64,000 nucleotides of DNA from Bradyrhizobium sp. GTDB taxonomy: Bacteria; Pseudomonadota; Alphaproteobacteria; Rhizobiales; Xanthobacteraceae. The stretch spans positions 57,229 to 121,228 of the forward strand of contig NZ_JAUSLT010000036.1 in the NCBI RefSeq assembly GCF_030646015.1. Direction: 5' to 3'. Made by a program: the position numbers and the translations under genes. This document shows positions 37,843 through 46,157 of this stretch, piece by piece. Below the pieces are notes generated by a model. The model was given only the letters and a program-made list of their open reading frames with translations. It did not search any database and was not told the DNA's origin. How positions within the stretch are numbered: position 1 is the first letter of the stretch; each line of letters opens with the position of its first letter.

Positions 37843-38961
37843 TCATTCCCGTAGCATATAGCCATCGACCGGCACGCCCGCAGCAAATCCTTCGGCGCCG
37901 CCCGATACCACGAGCCAGGCCTCCGCGCGGGCGATGGCGTCGAGCGAGAGGTCGCCGACCGCCAGCGTCACCCAGGCGCCCTGCTTGCGCTGCAGCAGCA
38001 CGATCTCGGCGATGCCGACACCGGAGGCGATCTTGCGCGCCAGCGGCAGCTCAAGCGATTTGCGCGGTCGCCGCCCCGACAGCCGATCCAGCACGGGCAA
38101 CGCCAGCGTCCACCATGCCGCGAACGCATGGTCCGGCGCGCCCTGCAGCGCAATGATCGGAATTTTGTCGATCCGACCGACCGCGGTGGTGCGGCCGGGC
38201 TGCAGCGCGATGCCATGCGCGATCACCTCGCCACGCTGCGCCAGCGCCGTCACCGTCGCATCGGCGCGGCCGACGCCGCTGCCGCCGATTGTGAGCAGCA
38301 GGTCGCAGCCGCCGGCATGGAGTGCATTCGCAATGGAGCGCGCATCGCGGCCGGCGGCCTCGATGCTGACGACATCGGCTCCGGCCTTGCGGGCGCTCTC
38401 TGCGATCAGCTGCGCTGTCACCGCCTCGTCTGCGGCGGGAATATTGACGACGCGGACGCGCGGCCAGCGAACGCTTAACGACCGCAATCCCGCGACCCGC
38501 GAGATCAGCAGATCGCGCGGCATCACGCGACGCCCGGCCTCCACGACAGCGGTTCCTCCGGCGATGTCGCCCCCCGTCCGGCGAACCCCCTGCCCCGGTA
38601 TCGCCTCCGCCAGCACCTGAACCAGCGGGCCTGACTGATCGACGGAATCGGAATCGAGCACGCAGTCGCAAGCGTCCGGCATGCGATCACCGGCTTCGAC
38701 CCAGACCGGCGAAGCCGCGAGCGGCAGCGGTGAATACGACGACGCACCGACCAGATCATTGGCGCGCAGCGCCCAGCCGTCGGTGGCGGCGATATCATGC
38801 GGCGGATGCGGTTTGAGCGGCGGCATGGCGGCGGCGATGCAGCCCAGCGCCTCAGCGAGCGGAAGTTCGATGGGAGGAACCGGCGCAAGGTCGCGCAGCA
38901 GCGCGGCAAGCGCTGTGTCGAGCGGGGTGAGCGAAGACGGCAGGCGTTGAGATGAAGTCAT
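37843..38961 (-). CDS. Divergent MoeA-like molybdopterin-binding protein
   Basis: A 372-residue protein with the MoeA domain order but degenerate motifs: IAATDGWALR keeps the Asp-Gly pair, while the TGDEL loop is replaced by NIPAADEAVTA, the TTGGVSxGD loop by LTIGGSGVGRAD and the PGNPVAS loop by LQGAPDHAFAAW. So ligand binding may remain but normal metal insertion is doubtful. It is the first gene of a pair with the MoeA-PBP fusion and lies next to the tungstate-type transporter. It may be a binding partner, a cofactor carrier or a metal-selective variant; the sequence does not decide. Confidence 0.8.
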   Translation of the reverse strand: MTSSQRLPSSLTPLDTALAALLRDLAPVPPIELPLAEALGCIAAAMPPLKPHPPHDIAATDGWALRANDLVGASSYSPLPLAASPVWVEAGDRMPDACDCVLDSDSVDQSGPLVQVLAEAIPGQGVRRTGGDIAGGTAVVEAGRRVMPRDLLISRVAGLRSLSVRWPRVRVVNIPAADEAVTAQLIAESARKAGADVVSIEAAGRDARSIANALHAGGCDLLLTIGGSGVGRADATVTALAQRGEVIAHGIALQPGRTTAVGRIDKIPIIALQGAPDHAFAAWWTLALPVLDRLSGRRPRKSLELPLARKIASGVGIAEIVLLQRKQGAWVTLAVGDLSLDAIARAEAWLVVSGGAEGFAAGVPVDGYMLRE

Positions 38962-39002
38962 GCGGCGATGGTGGACCAAGCATCGTCACCTTGGCAACCA
39001 TC

Positions 39003-39130
39003 TCTCGTCGTCCCTGCGAACGCAGGGACCCATAACCACCGTGGTTAATTGTGATGGAAGGTATCTGCCACAGCGTGCTTCAACGACAGATCACGCGGTA
39101 TGGGTCCCTGCGTTCGCAGGGACGACGAGA
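39003..39130. repeat. Palindromic repeat with perfect 32-bp arms
   Basis: Bases 39003-39034 and 39099-39130 are exact inverted copies over 32 bp, beginning TCTCGTCGTCCCTGCGAACG. The 64-bp centre is less ordered. It lies between tupA's stop and the divergent-MoeA start, both on the minus strand, and belongs to the same family as 43710-43857 (arms TCTCGTCGTCCCGG). Confidence 0.9.
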
Positions 39131-39138
39131 AAGATGAG

Positions 39139-39972
39139 TCAGCTCCCCTTCTTCTCCGCGTTGGGGAAGAACAGCTGCTGGCCGTCGATCTTGTAGGCGG
39201 CGATCGCGGCCTGGCCTTCCGTGGAGATCAGCCAGTCGACGAAGGCCTGGCCGAATTCCTTCTTCACGCTGGGAAATTTTTCCGGGTTCACCAGCATGAC
39301 ACCGTACTGGTTGAACAGCCGCTTGTCGCCCTCGACCGCGATCTCGAGTTCGCCGCGGTTCTTGAACGAGATCCAGGTGCCGCGGTCGGCCAGCACATAG
39401 CCGTTCATGGCGCCCGCGGTGTTGAGCGCCGGGCCCATGCCCTGCCCGATTTCGCGGTACCACGGGCCTTTGGTGGCTGCGATGTCGACGCCAGCCACTT
39501 TCCACAGCGCCAGTTCGGCCGAGTGGGTGCCGGACTTGTCGCCGCGCGAGACGAAGGGTGCTGCTTTTGTCTGAATCGCCTTCAGCGCGGTTTCGATGTC
39601 CTTGCCCTTGACGCCGGCCGGATCGCTCTTCGGGCCGATGAGGACAAAATCGTTGTACATCACGTCGAACCGCTTGACGCCAAATCCGTCGGCGACGAAT
39701 TTTTCCTCCTGCGATTTGGCGTGGACGAACACCACGTCGGCATCGCCGCGACGCGCGGTGTCGAGCGCCTGGCCGGTGCCCTGCGCGATCACCTTCACGT
39801 CGATATTGGCTTTGGCCTTGAACAGCGGCAGCAGATAACCGAACAGCCCGGAATCCTGCGTCGAGGTGGTCGAGGCCACCACGATCGAACGATCCTGTGC
39901 GCTCGCCGGCGCGAGGCCGGCGAGGCTGGTGAGCAAAAGTGCTGATACGAATGATGAAAATCGAAACGCCAT
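39139..39972 (-). CDS. tupA: TupA-type tungstate-binding periplasmic protein
   Basis: A 277-residue ABC substrate-binding protein with a Sec signal (1-25, ending APASA). The oxyanion-binding motif TTST (35-38) with VVASTTSTQDSGLFGYLLP, followed by AQGTGQALDTARRGDADVVF, is typical of TupA, which prefers tungstate to molybdate by orders of magnitude in characterised members. ModA lacks this motif. Last gene of tupB-tupC-tupA on the minus strand, 19 bp after tupC. Metal preference here is inferred from the family. Confidence 0.87.
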   Translation of the reverse strand: MAFRFSSFVSALLLTSLAGLAPASAQDRSIVVASTTSTQDSGLFGYLLPLFKAKANIDVKVIAQGTGQALDTARRGDADVVFVHAKSQEEKFVADGFGVKRFDVMYNDFVLIGPKSDPAGVKGKDIETALKAIQTKAAPFVSRGDKSGTHSAELALWKVAGVDIAATKGPWYREIGQGMGPALNTAGAMNGYVLADRGTWISFKNRGELEIAVEGDKRLFNQYGVMLVNPEKFPSVKKEFGQAFVDWLISTEGQAAIAAYKIDGQQLFFPNAEKKGS

Positions 39973-39991
39973 GGCAGGCTCCTGTTGCAGC

Positions 39992-40714
39992 TCAGATCAC
40001 GAGATCGCCGCGCAGAAAGGCGGCGGCTTCCGGGGTTGTGGGGTGGTCGAGAAAAGCAGCGGCGGGGGCGCGCTCACACAGCGCACCGCGCACCATGAAC
40101 ATCACCTCGCCCGCGAGCCTGCGCACCTGGCCGAGATCGTGCGAGGCCATCACGATCTTGATGCCGGATTGCGCCGCCATCAGCACGATTTCCTCGACGC
40201 TACGCGTTGCGGCGGGATCGAGGCTGGCAGTGGGCTCATCGAGCAGCAGGATTTCCGGCTCGCGCGCCAGCGCGCGGGCCAGCGCCAGCCGCTGCTGTTC
40301 GCCGCCCGAGAGCTTTCGCGCCGGGCGCTGCGCCAGATCGAACAGCCCGACGCGCTCCAGCAACACCGCGACCCGCACCGCGCGCTCGTTGCGCGGCGTG
40401 CCGGCCTGCGCCAGCGCATAGGCGACATTGGCGGCGGCGGTCCGGCGCAGCATCACCGGGCGCTGAAACAGGATGGCGCGCCGCACCGGCTTGCTCTCGG
40501 TCCGGCCACCCCAACTGACGCGGCCCGCCGTCGGCGCCGCAAGCCCCATCAACAGCCGCAACAAGCTGGTCTTGCCCGATCCGTTCGGCCCGACGATCAG
40601 GGTCGGCGCGCCCGGTGTGATGGAAAGACTCAAACGATCGAGAATGGTGGTGGCGCCGGCCAGCAGCGAGACGCCGTCGAGAACCAAAGGAAGATCACTG
40701 ACGGTTGCGCGCAT
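39992..40714 (-). CDS. tupC: Tungstate-type ABC transporter ATP-binding protein
   Basis: A 240-residue ABC ATPase: Walker A GPNGSGKTS (42-50), Q-loop in AILFQRPVM, signature LSGGEQQRLALARAL, Walker B ILLLDEPTASLD and the switch His in MASHDLGQ. It has no C-terminal TOBE domain, unlike ModC, which fits TupC. The ATG is 2 bases after the tupB stop. It should energise TupB for metal import at the inner membrane. Confidence 0.88.
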   Translation of the reverse strand: MRATVSDLPLVLDGVSLLAGATTILDRLSLSITPGAPTLIVGPNGSGKTSLLRLLMGLAAPTAGRVSWGGRTESKPVRRAILFQRPVMLRRTAAANVAYALAQAGTPRNERAVRVAVLLERVGLFDLAQRPARKLSGGEQQRLALARALAREPEILLLDEPTASLDPAATRSVEEIVLMAAQSGIKIVMASHDLGQVRRLAGEVMFMVRGALCERAPAAAFLDHPTTPEAAAFLRGDLVI

Positions 40715-40716
40715 CG

Positions 40717-41409
40717 TCAGCCCGCCTGCCGTTCGGACCAGACGCGCGTGCCCCAGGCCGCGGCGTTGATCGCCAGAACGATCGCGACCAGCACCAGTCC
40801 GAGCCCCATTGCCAGCGGCAGATTGCCCTTGGACGTCTCCAGCGCCACCGCCGTGGTCATGGTGCGGGTAAAGCCGTCGATATTGCCGCCGACGATCATG
40901 ACCGCGCCGACTTCGGCGGCGGCCCGCCCGAAACCCGCCAGCAACGCGGTGAGCAGGCTGAAGCGCGCATCCCACAGCAAGGTCGCCATGCGGCCGGCCT
41001 GGCTGACGTCCATCGCGGTCAGTTCGTCGCGATACTCGGCCCAGAGATCCTCGATGGTCTGGCGCGTCAGCGCGGCGATGATCGGTATGATCAGGACGGT
41101 CTGCGCGATGATCATGGCGGTCGGCGTGAACAGGATGCCCATCGATCCGAGCGGCCCGGATCGCGACAGCAGCAGATAGACCGCAAGCCCGACCACGACC
41201 GGCGGCAGCCCCATCATGGCGTTGAGCAGCACCACCAGAACCGAGCGTCCGGGAAAGCGGGTCAAAGCGACCAGCGCGCCCAGGGGCATGCCGATCAGGG
41301 CGGCCAGCGCCACCGCGGAGAGGCTGACGGCGAGCGAAAGCCGCACGATCGCAAACAGCGCGGCATCGCCGTTCAGTATCAGTTGCCAGGCGCTGAACTC
41401 GACGGACAT
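40717..41409 (-). CDS. tupB: Tungstate-type ABC transporter permease
   Basis: A 230-residue inner-membrane permease with about five or six hydrophobic helices and the binding-protein-dependent EAA-like loop (DARFSLLTALLAGFGRAAAE). The N-terminal half has LNAMMGLPPVVVGLAVYLLL, typical of TupB. The ATG at 41409 is chosen because GGTGGAGG lies just upstream; nine more in-frame codons precede it. First gene of its operon, divergent from the HTH-PBP regulator across 84 bp. Confidence 0.88.
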   Translation of the reverse strand: MSVEFSAWQLILNGDAALFAIVRLSLAVSLSAVALAALIGMPLGALVALTRFPGRSVLVVLLNAMMGLPPVVVGLAVYLLLSRSGPLGSMGILFTPTAMIIAQTVLIIPIIAALTRQTIEDLWAEYRDELTAMDVSQAGRMATLLWDARFSLLTALLAGFGRAAAEVGAVMIVGGNIDGFTRTMTTAVALETSKGNLPLAMGLGLVLVAIVLAINAAAWGTRVWSERQAG

Positions 41410-41473
41410 CGTTCCTCCACCCACCTTGTTCGGCACAGATTCCGCTCATGTCAACAGATTGAACAAGAACAGA

Positions 41474-41485
41474 AATATGCATATT
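41474..41485. promoter_or_regulatory. 12-bp palindrome between tupB and the HTH-PBP regulator
   Basis: AATATGCATATT is a perfect palindrome in the 84-bp divergent intergenic region. It is 9 bp before the regulator ATG and in the most A+T-rich part of the region. This is where an operator for the adjacent regulator would be expected, controlling its own gene and tupBCA. A -10 element may overlap it. Confidence 0.45.
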
Positions 41486-41493
41486 AATGCAGG

Positions 41494-42378
41494 ATGGAAT
41501 TTCTGACCACCAGCGAAGCTGCCGACTATGTCCGGCTCGGAGAGCGCAAGCTCTATGAGCTCGTGACCTCGGGGGAGATCCCCTGCAGCAAGGTCACGGG
41601 CAAGTGGCTGTTTCCGCGCCAGGAACTCGACCTATGGGTGCTATCGGGGCTGTCGCGGCCGGCCGGCATGATCGCGATGGACCCGCCGCCGATTGTCGGG
41701 GGCAGCCAGGACGACCTGCTGGAATGGACCTTGCGCGAATCCGGTTCGGGTCTCGCGTCACTCACCGAAGGCACCGCGCGCGGCGTCGAGCGCCTGCAGC
41801 GCGGCGAGGTAATGGCCGCCGCCGTGCATTTCCACAGCGAGGACGTCGCCGCCGAGGACGGCAATGTCGCGGCGATCCGCGCGCTGCCGGGCCTGCATGA
41901 TGCCGTGCTGGTCGGAATGGTGCGGCGCGAACAGGGCCTGCTGGTTCCGCCGGAGAATCCCAAACAGTTGCGCAGCCTCGCCGATGTCCTGGCTGCGGGC
42001 GCGCAAATGGCGGTGCGGCAACAAGGCGCGGGCGCCCAGATGCTGCTCGACGTGCTGTTGACGCGCGCCGGGGCCACGTCCAAGGACCTGCGCCGGCTCG
42101 AGCCGCCATGTCTCACCGGTCCCGATCTTGCGGCGGCGATCCGCGCCGGCAAAGCCGACTGCGGCGTCGCCACCCGCGCCGCGGCCAAATCGGCGGGGCT
42201 CGATTTTGTCCCGCTGCTCTGGGAAAACTTTGATCTTTTGATGCGGCAGCGCAGCTATTTCCGTCCCCCGATACAGGCGCTGATCGGTTTCCTGGGCGAC
42301 AAGCGGCTGAAGCAGCGGGCCGCGGAACTCACCGGCTATGACGCGGCGTCGGCAGGTCAAATCCGCTTCGCCGCCTGA
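41494..42378 (+). CDS. Excisionase-type HTH regulator with PBP-like ligand domain
   Basis: A 294-residue protein. Residues 1-55 (FLTTSEAADYVRLGERKLYE then GKWLFPRQEL) are an excisionase/MerR-like HTH. Residues 65-290 are a PBP-like domain that lines up with the C-terminal domain of the MoeA fusion at 35880: IVGGSQDDLLEWTL, RQQGAGAQMLLDVLL and GKADCGVATRAAAKSAGLDF. Divergent from tupBCA, it is the probable local regulator, responding to tungstate, molybdate or cofactor. This family is found near molybdate and tungstate genes; the ligand and regulatory direction are inference. The ribosome-binding site is poor (AGG immediately before the ATG). Confidence 0.82.
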   Translation: MEFLTTSEAADYVRLGERKLYELVTSGEIPCSKVTGKWLFPRQELDLWVLSGLSRPAGMIAMDPPPIVGGSQDDLLEWTLRESGSGLASLTEGTARGVERLQRGEVMAAAVHFHSEDVAAEDGNVAAIRALPGLHDAVLVGMVRREQGLLVPPENPKQLRSLADVLAAGAQMAVRQQGAGAQMLLDVLLTRAGATSKDLRRLEPPCLTGPDLAAAIRAGKADCGVATRAAAKSAGLDFVPLLWENFDLLMRQRSYFRPPIQALIGFLGDKRLKQRAAELTGYDAASAGQIRFAA

Positions 42379-42491
42379 GCGACGGGCTCCGTTGACGCCC
42401 ATCCTCGAATAGTTGCAAATGCGACCAATTGGCGCTATCGAGCCGCCGAACAAACAATGACGGCCAAAGCCGTTTTCCAAGGGGAGAAAGC

Positions 42492-43706
42492 ATGATGTTC
42501 GCCAGGACTTTAACCGTGCTTGCCGTGTTCGCGGCCGCGATGTCGGCATCGTCAGCCGCGCTGGCGCAGCTGTCGGATGACGCGGTCAAGATCGGCGTGC
42601 TCACCGACATGAACGGACCGGCCTCGACCCCGACCGGCCAGGGCTCCGTCACCGCGGCGCAGATGGCGGTGGACGATTTCGGCGGCAAGGTGCTGGGCAA
42701 GCCGATCACCATCATTTCAGGCGACCATCAGTTGAAAGCGGATATCGGCGCGGGTCTCGCGCGGCGCTGGTACGACACCGAGCAGGTCGACCTGATCGTC
42801 GACGTGCCGGTTTCGGGCGTTGGCCTCGCGGTGCAGAACGTCGCCAACGAAAAGAAGAAGCTGCTGATCGTTCACTCCACCGGCACCACGGACTTCCACG
42901 GCAAGTTCTGCTCGCCCTATGCGATGCAGTGGGTGTTCGACACGAGGGCGCTGGCGGTCGGCACCGCGCAGGCGGTGGTGAAGCGCGGCGGCGACAGCTG
43001 GTTCTTCATCACCGACGATTACGCGTTCGGGCACTCGCTGGAACGGGACGCCTCTGCCGTCATCACCAAAAACGGCGGCAAGGTGCTGGGAGCAGTGCGC
43101 CCGCCGCTGGCGACGCCCGATCTCTCCTCGTTCGTGCTGCAGGCGCAGGCTTCCAAGGCCAAGATCATCGGCATCGCCGGCGGGCCGCCGAACAACATGA
43201 ACGAGATCAAGACCGGCGCCGAATTCGGCGTCTTCAAGGGCGGCCAGCAGATGGCGGCGTTGCTGGCGCTGATCACCGACATCCATTCGCTCGGCCTTCC
43301 CGCCGCGCAGGGCCTGCTGCTGACCACCTCGTTCTACTGGGACATGGACGACAAGACCCGCGAATGGTCGAAGCGCTATTTCGCCAAGATGAACCGGATG
43401 CCGACGATGTGGCAGGCCGGCGTCTATTCATCCGTGATGTCCTACCTCAACGCCGTCAAGGACAGCGGCACCGACGAGCCGCTGAAAGTGGCAGCGAAGA
43501 TGCGCGAAAAACCGATCGAGGATTTCTTTTCCCGCAACGGCAAACTGCGCGAGGACAATCTGATGGTGCACGACCTCTGGCTGGTCGAGGTCAAGAAGCC
43601 GGATGAATCGAAGTATCCCTGGGACTATTACAAGATCCTGTCGAAGATATCAGGCGAGGAAGCATTCGGCCCGCCGGATCCGGCGTGCGCGCTGGTGAAG
43701 AAGTAG
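42492..43706 (+). CDS. ABC transporter substrate-binding protein, Leu/Ile/Val (Peripla_BP_6) family, orphan
   Basis: A 404-residue type I periplasmic binding protein with a signal peptide (1-26, ending SSAALA). The mature N-terminus VKIGVLTDMNGPASTPTGQG is typical of branched-chain amino-acid-type binding proteins, which in Bradyrhizobium also bind aromatic or other carboxylates. GGGGAGA precedes the ATG. No permease or ATPase gene adjoins it, so it must share a transporter encoded elsewhere. Ligand not predictable. Confidence 0.88.
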   Translation: MMFARTLTVLAVFAAAMSASSAALAQLSDDAVKIGVLTDMNGPASTPTGQGSVTAAQMAVDDFGGKVLGKPITIISGDHQLKADIGAGLARRWYDTEQVDLIVDVPVSGVGLAVQNVANEKKKLLIVHSTGTTDFHGKFCSPYAMQWVFDTRALAVGTAQAVVKRGGDSWFFITDDYAFGHSLERDASAVITKNGGKVLGAVRPPLATPDLSSFVLQAQASKAKIIGIAGGPPNNMNEIKTGAEFGVFKGGQQMAALLALITDIHSLGLPAAQGLLLTTSFYWDMDDKTREWSKRYFAKMNRMPTMWQAGVYSSVMSYLNAVKDSGTDEPLKVAAKMREKPIEDFFSRNGKLREDNLMVHDLWLVEVKKPDESKYPWDYYKILSKISGEEAFGPPDPACALVKK

Positions 43707-43709
43707 TTC

Positions 43710-43857
43710 TCTCGTCGTCCCGGCCTCCGAGCCGGGACCCATACTCCGCGGCGGTAGTTGTCAAAGAAGGTCTTTGACGCCCTGCTCCAACGAGAGGCCG
43801 CGGCGTATGGGTCCCGGATCGGCGTTCGCTAACGCTCACTTGTCCGGGACGACGACC
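43710..43857. repeat. Palindromic repeat, TCTCGTCGTCCCGG family
   Basis: Starts TCTCGTCGTCCCGG and ends TGTCCGGGACGACGA, with inner arms GGGACCCATACTCCGCGGC and GCCGCGGCGTATGGGTCCC. It lies between the converging binding-protein and TAXI genes and could terminate both. Confidence 0.85.
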
Positions 43858-43862
43858 GAGAA

Positions 43863-44840
43863 TTATTTCGCTATCCCAGCCTCCCTGAAATACTTCATCA
43901 CCCCCGGATGGATCAGGTCCGGCCTGATCGCCGCGGCGACGGTGTTGGCGGCCGTGGTTTCGCAGGCCTGCGGCAGTTTCTTGCAGAGCGCGGCTTCGAC
44001 ACCGTGCAGCGATTTCGCCAGCCGGTAGGCGATATCATCCGGCAGGTTTTCGCGGGTCAGCACAAAACTCCACGAGCCGACCGAGGCGATTGGCGCGGGC
44101 TGGTTCGGATAACTGTTGGCCGGCACCGTCAGCGGCTTGAGGAATGCGTGCTTGGCCCTGATCTGCTCGATCTCGCTTGCATCAGGCGCAATGAAGCGCG
44201 CGCCGCCGGGGCTTGTAGCCAGCGCCTTGAATCCGGGCCAGCCGATGCCGGCGCCCCAGAGCGCCGCGGCGCGTCCGTCCAGCACCATGGCCGGACCGTC
44301 GCCGGCGCGGTCGAGATAGATCGACTTGAAATCCTCGTCCTGCTTCAGCCCGATGCCGTCGAGCATGTAGCGCGACAGGATCGGCAGGCCCGAGCCTTTT
44401 GCCCCGAACGCCACCGGCTTGCCGACGAGATCCTGGATGGTCCTGTAGGGGCTGTCCGCGCGCACCACGAACATGCCGGGCGACGAATACATCGCGGTGA
44501 GGATCTTCAGGCGGATCGCTGGCCGCCCGATGCCCATGAAGGCCTCGTAGCTCGGCTCGCCGGCGACCAGCGCGATGTCGAGGGTTCCCGCCTCCAGCAA
44601 CGGAATGTTCTCGCTGCTGCCCCTGGTGTTGCGCGGCTCGATCGACAGCGTCGCGTCGGCGCCGTTGATGACCTCGGCAAAGGCGCTGCCGTAGACCGAA
44701 AAGCCGCCGCCCGGCGTCGCCGTGCCAAGACTGATCGTGAGACTGATCGTGGTTTTTGGAATGACCTTGCCTCCCTCCTGCGCCGCGGCGCTGCCCGCCA
44801 GCAGCATGACGGCGGCGCCGACGATACGAGCGATGTTCAT
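43863..44840 (-). CDS. TAXI-family TRAP transporter solute-binding protein, orphan
   Basis: A 325-residue periplasmic protein with signal peptide (1-21, ending GSAAAQ). The pattern ISLGTATPGGGFSVYGSAFA and LLEAGTLDIALVAGEPSYEAF is characteristic of TAXI binding proteins that serve DctQM-type fused permeases. No TRAP permease gene is adjacent. It is divergent from the tctC-like gene over 150 bp. The start ATG 44840 has GAGGG upstream; an earlier in-frame start exists at 44888. Ligand unknown. Confidence 0.85.
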   Translation of the reverse strand: MNIARIVGAAVMLLAGSAAAQEGGKVIPKTTISLTISLGTATPGGGFSVYGSAFAEVINGADATLSIEPRNTRGSSENIPLLEAGTLDIALVAGEPSYEAFMGIGRPAIRLKILTAMYSSPGMFVVRADSPYRTIQDLVGKPVAFGAKGSGLPILSRYMLDGIGLKQDEDFKSIYLDRAGDGPAMVLDGRAAALWGAGIGWPGFKALATSPGGARFIAPDASEIEQIRAKHAFLKPLTVPANSYPNQPAPIASVGSWSFVLTRENLPDDIAYRLAKSLHGVEAALCKKLPQACETTAANTVAAAIRPDLIHPGVMKYFREAGIAK

Positions 44841-44990
44841 TTTGCGGCCCTCGAGCGGCGGCGCACCGCTGTGAATGCGCGGAACCATGCTGCGCCAAAA
44901 GCAATGTAGGCAAATTCCCGATTGTGTGAAAGCATCGATGCGACGGGCGGCAAAAGCCCGGTGACGACAACAACAATACGGGGAAACACC

Positions 44991-46001
44991 ATGTTCGCAG
45001 CCTTGTTGGCATCTTTGTTAGCTCCCTTGCGGGCGGCCATGTTCGGCCTGGCTTGTCTTTCGGCCCTTGCGGGTCTCGCGGCCGGCGCCGCGCCGGCAGC
45101 CGCCGCCGACTACCCGACCCGCCCGGTCAAATGGCTGATCGGCTTCACCGCCGGCGGCCCGGTCGATACCGTGGCGCGGATCATGGCGCAGTGGCTGTCG
45201 GAGCATTTCGGCCAGCAATTCGTGGTGGAGAACCGCGCCGGCTCCGGCGGCAATATCGCAGCCGCGGCGGCGATCAATTCGCCGCCGGACGGCTATACGC
45301 TGCTGTTCGTGGCGCCCAACAACGCGATTTCGACCTCGCTCTACAAGAAGCTGCCGTTCGACTTCATCCGCGACACCGCGCCGGTTGCCAGCATCATGCA
45401 ACTGACCAACATGATGGTGGTGCCGATGGACCTGCCGGTCAAAACCGTCCAGGAGTTCATCGACTACTGCAAGGCCAATCCCGGCAAGGTCTCCTATGCC
45501 TCGTCCGGCAACGGCACCTCGGTGCACATGTCGGCGGAACTGTTCAAGGCGCTGACCAAGGTCGAGATGCTCCACGTGCCCTACCGGGGATCGTCGGCGG
45601 CGATGCCCGATTTGATTGCCAACAATGTGCAGGTGCTGTTCGACAATTTGCCCTCGGCGCTGGAACAGGTGCGCGGCGGCAAATTGCGCGCGCTCGGCGT
45701 CACCTCGCCCAAGCGCTGGCCGAGCGTGCCGGAAATCCCGACCGTCGCCGAAACCGTGCCGGGGTTTGAGTCGGTCGGGTTCTACGGCTTCTCCGCGCCG
45801 AAGGGCACACCGCCCGAGATCATCGAGATCCTCAACAAGGCGGTCGGCCTGGCGCTGAAGGACCCCAAGCTGGTGGCCCGGCTCGCCGATGTCGGCGGCA
45901 TCCCGAAGCCGATGACGCCGGCCGAGTTCGGCAAACTGGTCACCGACGAGACCGAGAAATGGCGCAAGGTGGTGCAGTTCGCGGGCGTGTCGGTGGATTA
46001 G
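44991..46001 (+). CDS. Tripartite tricarboxylate transporter (TctC/Bug family) binding protein, orphan
   Basis: A 336-residue TctC/Bug-type binding protein. A long signal region (about 1-38, ending APAAAA) precedes the conserved mature start DYPTRPVKWLIGFTAGGPVD, then VENRAGSGGNIAAAA, YASSGNGTSVHMSAELF and VPYRGSSAAMPDLI. No tctA or tctB is next to it; orphan Bug proteins are common in this group. GGGGAAA precedes the ATG. Ligand usually a carboxylate, undetermined here. Confidence 0.9.
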   Translation: MFAALLASLLAPLRAAMFGLACLSALAGLAAGAAPAAAADYPTRPVKWLIGFTAGGPVDTVARIMAQWLSEHFGQQFVVENRAGSGGNIAAAAAINSPPDGYTLLFVAPNNAISTSLYKKLPFDFIRDTAPVASIMQLTNMMVVPMDLPVKTVQEFIDYCKANPGKVSYASSGNGTSVHMSAELFKALTKVEMLHVPYRGSSAAMPDLIANNVQVLFDNLPSALEQVRGGKLRALGVTSPKRWPSVPEIPTVAETVPGFESVGFYGFSAPKGTPPEIIEILNKAVGLALKDPKLVARLADVGGIPKPMTPAEFGKLVTDETEKWRKVVQFAGVSVD

Positions 46002-46030
46002 GCGCGGAGTCGCACGCAACACACACGCAG

Positions 46031-46152
46031 CGTCATGCCCGGGCCTGACCCGGGCATCCATCGCGCTTCGCAAGAAACGTCTTCTCGAAGGAGATGGATT
46101 GCCGGGTCATCTGGCGCGAAGACGCGCTTCGCGCTTTTGCCCGGCAATGACG
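46031..46152. repeat. Palindromic repeat, CGTCATGCCCGGG family
   Basis: Ends are CGTCATGCCCGGGC and GCCCGGCAATGACG, with a compact inner stem GCCCGGGCCTGACCCGGGC and a further pairing of GCGCTTCGC with GCGAAGACGCGC. It lies between converging tctC-like gene and the DUF1328 remnant, 6 bp from the latter's stop. Confidence 0.8.
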
Positions 46153-46157
46153 ACTGG

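Noticed and set aside
40717..41409. Alternative call as molybdate transporter ModB with ModA/ModC neighbours
   Set aside because: The binding protein has the TTST motif of TupA and the ATPase lacks the TOBE domain of ModC, so the Tup type fits better, though metal preference is untested.
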